Shown here piece after piece: positions 60,582 to 64,000 of a stretch of DNA of 64,000 bases. Position 1 is the first letter of the stretch. Every line of letters begins with the position of its first letter. The position numbers and the translations under genes were made by a program. Under the pieces are notes generated by a model, which saw only the letters and a program-made list of their open reading frames with translations, was not told the origin of the DNA and did no database searches. The DNA is from Vibrio cyclitrophicus (lineage in GTDB: Bacteria; Pseudomonadota; Gammaproteobacteria; Enterobacterales; Vibrionaceae), in assembly GCA_023206055.1 (NCBI GenBank), contig CP065366.1, positions 1,426,001-1,490,000 on the forward strand, in the 5' to 3' direction.

Positions 60582-61108
60582 TTTGATCTCCTTTAAGTAA
60601 CCGTGTGCATAGTGTAAGCGTACAGATTCTACATTATGAGATCAATTGCTTAATAGATAAGCTGTGTTGATATGTTTAATTGAATGATTTTGGTATTTGA
60701 AACTCGAATGGATAAGAGGCGAAGGGATTATGCTACCTATGATAAGTAGAGCGTTATGTGACCACAGTTCAGCATTCCTTGAACATGAAAGTTGTCGTAA
60801 AAATCGGGTTGAAATAAGTGGTTACAAAGCAAGGGGAATCATGCCCGCTGCTTAGTTTGTTCGGTCGGTTATTGCAATTATTATTGGATTACATCCAGCT
60901 TAAATAAAGTACGCCGATTTATAATGGGTAAACTCATTAATAAGCCCTCTCTTTATCTATATTCCGCATGTTAATTGATGTTGTTATAATTATTATTAAT
61001 TATATAGGCTTGATTTTAACATTATTTTGATTTATAAAATAAGCCTTCGTTCATTAACTTCATGATTATATTAGTTTTTACTAACCTTTAATAACATGGA
61101 GAAAGGCG
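60582..61108. other. Gene-poor AT-rich interval
   Basis: 527 bp. The only candidate is a 41-codon frame from ATG 60730 to TAG 60855 preceded by GAAGGG; its composition gives no domain cue and I do not call it. Nothing else of note is seen apart from the likely promoter of the 61109 gene. Confidence 0.4.
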
Positions 61109-61534
61109 ATGAAAAAGAATCAAACACGTAGTAGGTTAGCGAATTTAGTGCGACTTCGCAGGTCATACAAAGCATCAGATTTTCAGGTGAGCTCTAACGA
61201 ACTTCGAGTTAAGAAAGATGTGTATAGTTTACGTAAAATCAAACAGTTAGAAATTCGTCAATTGGGTCTTAAAGAAAACGCAATCAATATTGTTTCGTTG
61301 GCTTTAGTCCTCTCGGCTGCGACTTGGGCATTTGTTCCTCAGTTCGGTTTACCGATGCTCGCACTGACTTTTATCTTGGCGTTCGTTACATGGCGAAGAT
61401 ATGAGTTGCGTGCAGAGTTTAAAGGAGCCGATGAAACTGGCGACCATTGGGTTTCCGTGGCACGTGGTTGTACTCGAGAAGAGTTCAAAGTGTTGAAAAA
61501 CGTTGAATTGGCTTTACGTGATCAGGTGTCTTAA
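61109..61534 (+). CDS. Hypothetical membrane protein
   Basis: A 141-residue protein with a basic N-terminus, a strand-rich segment (SSNELRVKKDVYSLRKIKQLEIRQ) and a helical hairpin of two hydrophobic segments (about 57-76 and 78-96, INIVSLALVLSAATWAFV then LPMLALTFILAFV). A soluble C-terminus of about 40 residues follows. The pattern (strand, two-helix insert, strands) resembles membrane-inserted PH-like DUF6232 proteins, but I am not certain. GGAGAAAGG precedes the ATG. Monocistronic with a terminator. Confidence 0.75.
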   Translation: MKKNQTRSRLANLVRLRRSYKASDFQVSSNELRVKKDVYSLRKIKQLEIRQLGLKENAINIVSLALVLSAATWAFVPQFGLPMLALTFILAFVTWRRYELRAEFKGADETGDHWVSVARGCTREEFKVLKNVELALRDQVS

Positions 61535-61588
61535 TGGCTAGATCGGTTAGTGCTTGGGGTCTTATAACCGTTAAGCTTCCATAATCAA

Positions 61589-61618
61589 TAAGGCTCGTCA
61601 TTGCATGGCGAGCTTTTT
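61589..61618 (+). terminator. Terminator after the 61109 gene
   Basis: Stem AAGGCTCGTCA / TGGCGAGCTT with wobble and bulge, followed by TTTT. Confidence 0.75.
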
Positions 61619-61733
61619 GTTTTAGTCTGTTGTCTTATTGAACGTTATAACGCGTTCAATTCGAAGTTTTTGTTCAGTGATCTTTAAATTTAGAACGAGC
61701 GTATTTCTCCCAGATTATAAAGGAAGAGTATGC

Positions 61734-61985
61734 ATGATGTTATCTAAAGAGAATGAATCAAGAGTTATTGAAATGGCGTGGGAAGACCGAACGCCATTTG
61801 AGGCAATAGAGCACCAATTTGGTTTGAATGAATCGCAAGTGATTCGTTTTATGCGTAGCCATCTCAAGCTTGGCAGTTTTAAGCTGTGGCGCTCACGTGT
61901 TTCTGGGCGCTCGACCAAGCATGTAAAACTGCGCAGTTCGGACGTTTCGAGAGGTTATTGTCCGACTCAGTACAAGCATCGTTAA
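61734..61985 (+). CDS. TIGR03643 family (DUF2805) protein
   Basis: An 83-residue protein of the TIGR03643 family: ESRVIEMAWEDRTPFEAIEHQFGLNESQVIRFMRSHL near residue 8 forms a helix-turn-helix-like fold, followed by a basic segment KLWRSRVSGRSTKH. A DNA- or RNA-binding role is possible but not shown. The ATG at 61734 has AGGAAGAG upstream; a longer frame from 61638 has no ribosome site. Confidence 0.85.
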   Translation: MMLSKENESRVIEMAWEDRTPFEAIEHQFGLNESQVIRFMRSHLKLGSFKLWRSRVSGRSTKHVKLRSSDVSRGYCPTQYKHR

Positions 61986-62095
61986 AAGAGGGGATACCCA
62001 ACCATTATCCCAAATCAACACTTAGATGCGGGGATACCACCTCCAATTCTGCATATGACACTTTAAATCTCAATTGACCTCAACCAAGTTTGCTG

Positions 62096-62130
62096 AAAAA
62101 CGCTCATAATTAATAATTTTGGGCGTTTTC
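62096..62130 (+). terminator. Terminator after the TIGR03643 gene
   Basis: AAAACGC / GCGTTTT arms around a 19-nt AT-rich loop, followed by C and AT. The loop is long, so efficiency is uncertain. Further on (62182-62204) there is a run of seven C residues and CGTTAA/TTAACG, with no gene. Confidence 0.55.
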
Positions 62131-62226
62131 GTATGTGATAGGAAAAGGTCAATAGCTCTCCCGAATCTGTGACTTATGAGCCCCCCCGTTAACGGTGATT
62201 AACGAGTCCCCAATACAACGAGAGGA

Positions 62227-63243
62227 TTATGAGTTTTCCTGAATTTTTTTAATTGCTTTAGCAGAATCAAGTACAGTTTCTGAAAACGGGCGAGGCGTCC
62301 AATCAAATAGCTCTAGTGCTTGGCTATTGTCTGCTCGAACATTCATGCCTAGTAAACCCACCATACCTTTTGCTTCATTATCAAAAAGAGACATAAAGCG
62401 TAACAATAGGTTTGGTGCGATGCGTGAGCTTGGGCCTTTGTAACCATGTTCTTTGAGTATTTTTGGAATTTCTGCAAGACGAGTTGCCTCTGAATGAGAC
62501 GCAATAATGCGCTGACCTGAAGCCTTAGCGGTAATCATTGCTTGTACATGGATGTTTGCCACATCTCGAACATCGACCATAGGCATAGTCACATCGGCGA
62601 TCATTGGTATTTTTCCACGTAGCATCTGATCAATCATTGTCATTGATTGCCCAGTAATATCATCACCTAATACAGGCCCAAATACTGCACCAGGATTAAC
62701 CGTTACAAGCTCCATTGTAGAGTGTTGCTTTTCCATAAATTGCCATGCTGCTTGTTCTGCTAGCGTTTTGCTTTTTGCGTAGGTGCCAATGTCTTTAGAG
62801 CGGGTATCTGCCCAATCATCAGGGCCGAATGTGCCACTCTTCATTGTTGCCATCATTGTCATGGTAGAGCTTGTTAATACCACTCTCTTAACTCCCGCCT
62901 TTTTCGCTGCACGTAACGCTCGAAGTGAGCCGTCGACAGCAGGCTTGATCATATCATCTTCATGTTTTGGCTCTGCAGCTGCATACGGTGAGGCAACGTG
63001 CATAACATAGTCACACCCCTTTGCGGCGTTATCCCATCCTTTATCTGACGTGAGGTCTAGCTCAATGAATGACAATTCACTGACATCTGCGGATGCTTTC
63101 TCTAATGTATTTTTAATGTTCTCCGCTTTTTTTAGACTACGAATAGAGCCACGAACGTGAAAACCTTGATCTAAAAGTTGTTTTGCAATGTGGAGGCCAA
63201 TAAAGCCTGATATACCAGTAAGTAAGACGATTTGTTTTGCCAT
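62227..63243 (-). CDS. NAD(P)-dependent extended SDR, dihydroflavonol-reductase-like
   Basis: Extended short-chain dehydrogenase/reductase of 338 residues. The N-terminal nucleotide-binding motif is LLTGISGFIGLHIAKQL near residue 8, and the catalytic YAKSK near 158 supplies Tyr and Lys, with Ser in VVLTSSTMTM. It resembles aldehyde reductases of the dihydroflavonol-4-reductase group (SDR_e). The substrate is likely an aldehyde or ketone, possibly a toxic carbonyl. The gene is divergent from a TetR regulator with operator-like sites between them. Confidence 0.88.
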   Translation of the reverse strand: MAKQIVLLTGISGFIGLHIAKQLLDQGFHVRGSIRSLKKAENIKNTLEKASADVSELSFIELDLTSDKGWDNAAKGCDYVMHVASPYAAAEPKHEDDMIKPAVDGSLRALRAAKKAGVKRVVLTSSTMTMMATMKSGTFGPDDWADTRSKDIGTYAKSKTLAEQAAWQFMEKQHSTMELVTVNPGAVFGPVLGDDITGQSMTMIDQMLRGKIPMIADVTMPMVDVRDVANIHVQAMITAKASGQRIIASHSEATRLAEIPKILKEHGYKGPSSRIAPNLLLRFMSLFDNEAKGMVGLLGMNVRADNSQALELFDWTPRPFSETVLDSAKAIKKIQENS

Positions 63244-63278
63244 AGATAGATACCTTTGAAGTGTCTTGTTTAATTAAG

Positions 63279-63338
63279 TACTGGGTGGTATATTATTTGT
63301 GGAATAGTTAACTGTCAACAATAAAATACCAGTTGGTA
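63279..63338. promoter_or_regulatory. Operator-like palindromes between the SDR and TetR genes
   Basis: TACCAGTTGGTA at 63327-63338 is a 5-2-5 palindrome (TACCA/TGGTA). A related but weaker site TACTGGGTGGTA is at 63279-63290. Both lie in the 102-bp divergent gap, positioned to control both genes as a typical TetR operator would. Confidence 0.65.
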
Positions 63339-63345
63339 CTAAAAT

Positions 63346-63951
63346 ATGAATGAAGAAAAAAAGGCATCTCGTGGTCGTCCCAAAAAATTCGACCGTAATC
63401 ATGTGTTAGAGATTGCACAGCAAAGCTATTGGAAACTCGGTATCAATCAGGTATCGATAAATGAATTGTGTAAACTGGCAAACGTATCCAAACCGAGTAT
63501 CTATCGTGAATTTGGTGGGGAAGATGGCTTGATGTGTGCGGTGCTAGAGCACTACGAGAGTACGGTACTCAGTCCAATGCTCGACCTTTTAAGTAAGGAG
63601 GCTCCGTTTAATGAGGTTCTCCAGGATCTTGCCTTCTATAGCACAAGTGAGGTTCAAGACTCTGACATGCCGAAAGGCTGCCTCTTCACAAATATGAAGG
63701 AGTTACGTTTGTGTTTAGGCGAAGATACAGTGGAGCAAATTAATCGAACTTATGACGATGTAATAAAGGTATTTGAACAGTGGATCAATGGGGCAAAAGA
63801 GAAGGTTGAATTTAAGGCCGCTGATATGGATAGTCGGTTTGCCGCAATCTACATTTATTCTCAAATCAGCTTTGCGCAATCTCAGATGATGAAAGGCGAA
63901 GCAAGTGAAGATGTTCGGGCTATATTACAGGTTGCTCTCTCCATGTTTTGA
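63346..63951 (+). CDS. TetR-family transcriptional regulator
   Basis: TetR/AcrR-type repressor of 201 residues. The N-terminal helix-turn-helix is INQVSINELCKLANVSKPSIYREFGGEDGL near residue 33. The C-terminal ligand domain (about 75-200) has a conserved GCLFTNMKELRLCLGED segment near 110 typical of the TetR_C group with carbonyl or dye effectors. It probably represses the divergent SDR gene and itself. The 49 bp after it hold no feature. Confidence 0.88.
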   Translation: MNEEKKASRGRPKKFDRNHVLEIAQQSYWKLGINQVSINELCKLANVSKPSIYREFGGEDGLMCAVLEHYESTVLSPMLDLLSKEAPFNEVLQDLAFYSTSEVQDSDMPKGCLFTNMKELRLCLGEDTVEQINRTYDDVIKVFEQWINGAKEKVEFKAADMDSRFAAIYIYSQISFAQSQMMKGEASEDVRAILQVALSMF

Positions 63952-64000
63952 TGGAGAGTTACCCATCTAACCTATGTTGATTGCCATTCAATGCTGCTTA

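Noticed and set aside
60730..60855. 41-codon frame (ATG to TAG) with GAAGGG upstream
   Set aside because: Very short spacing to the ribosome site, no domain cue, and no way to judge conservation; left in the intergenic description.
61886..62077. 63-codon frame overlapping the end of the TIGR03643 gene
   Set aside because: It runs over the well-supported TIGR03643 frame, has no ribosome site and low-complexity composition; treated as a shadow.
60343..63988. 13-bp match GTTGATTGCCATT at 60343 and 63976
   Set aside because: Matches of this length are expected by chance in 64 kb and the flanks do not extend clearly.

Overview
The window comes from a marine gammaproteobacterium, almost certainly a Vibrio of the Splendidus clade. 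This rests on gene content and order: a sapABCDF-pspF-pspABC-RND block, torECA and torYZ-type TMAO reductases, a ToxR-type membrane regulator, a CBM32-PL7 alginate lyase, proVWX, and many small Vibrio-type conserved proteins. It reads as ordinary chromosome with one recent insertion sequence. I saw no tRNA, rRNA, CRISPR array, prophage or plasmid module.

Layout. 1-4 kb: torECA (anaerobic TMAO respiration) with a strong terminator, then a short imperfect tandem repeat. 4.2-7.1 kb: a Fur-box-controlled 10-TM metal (probably manganese) exporter divergent from Mn-dependent pyrophosphatase, then a DUF2750 protein. 7.2-13.3 kb (minus): sapABCDF with a DUF2927 protein at the end. 13.3-16 kb: pspF divergent from pspABC across a sigma-54 promoter. 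16-21.3 kb: two lipoprotein adaptors plus an RND pump. 21.4-26.4 kb: tag, a ToxRS/VtrAC-like two-gene module, metC, cls. 26.8-31.9 kb: NSS transporter, chemoreceptor, pseudouridine synthase, methyltransferase. 31.9-33.3 kb: a 1426-bp IS4-family element inside a terminator hairpin. 33.4-37.5 kb (minus): ynjBCD-ynjF-type ABC importer plus CDP-alcohol phosphatidyltransferase. 37.8-44.3 kb: small conserved proteins (META/HslJ, DUF1289, a 55-aa ORF, a thiamine-binding-fold protein), a DEAD-box helicase, LysE exporter, PilZ protein, cytosolic M14 carboxypeptidase and a NifW-like protein. 44.6-48.2 kb: torYZ-type second TMAO reductase. 48.3-53.3 kb: Trp-rich protein, HAD phosphatase, proVWX. 53.4-60.1 kb: NTF2-like protein, LysR regulator, PL7 alginate lyase, pqiABC. 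60.1-64 kb: small hypothetical proteins, a TIGR03643 protein, and an SDR reductase divergent from a TetR regulator across an operator-like palindrome.

Themes. Envelope maintenance dominates: Psp response, Sap transporter, RND pump, PqiABC lipid transport, cardiolipin synthase and a CDP-alcohol phosphatidyltransferase. Osmolyte and amine metabolism is the second: two TMAO reductases and a glycine-betaine importer. The items most worth a second look are the ToxRS/VtrAC-like pair with an overlapping TTG start, a NifW-domain protein with a CxxCxxC tail beside torYZ, the IS inside a terminator loop with its own hairpin over the transposase start, several unexplained inverted or direct repeats in intergenic DNA, and a PspF with a GSFTGS loop in place of GAFTGA. 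Domain and family names come from recognition of sequence motifs; no database search was run.
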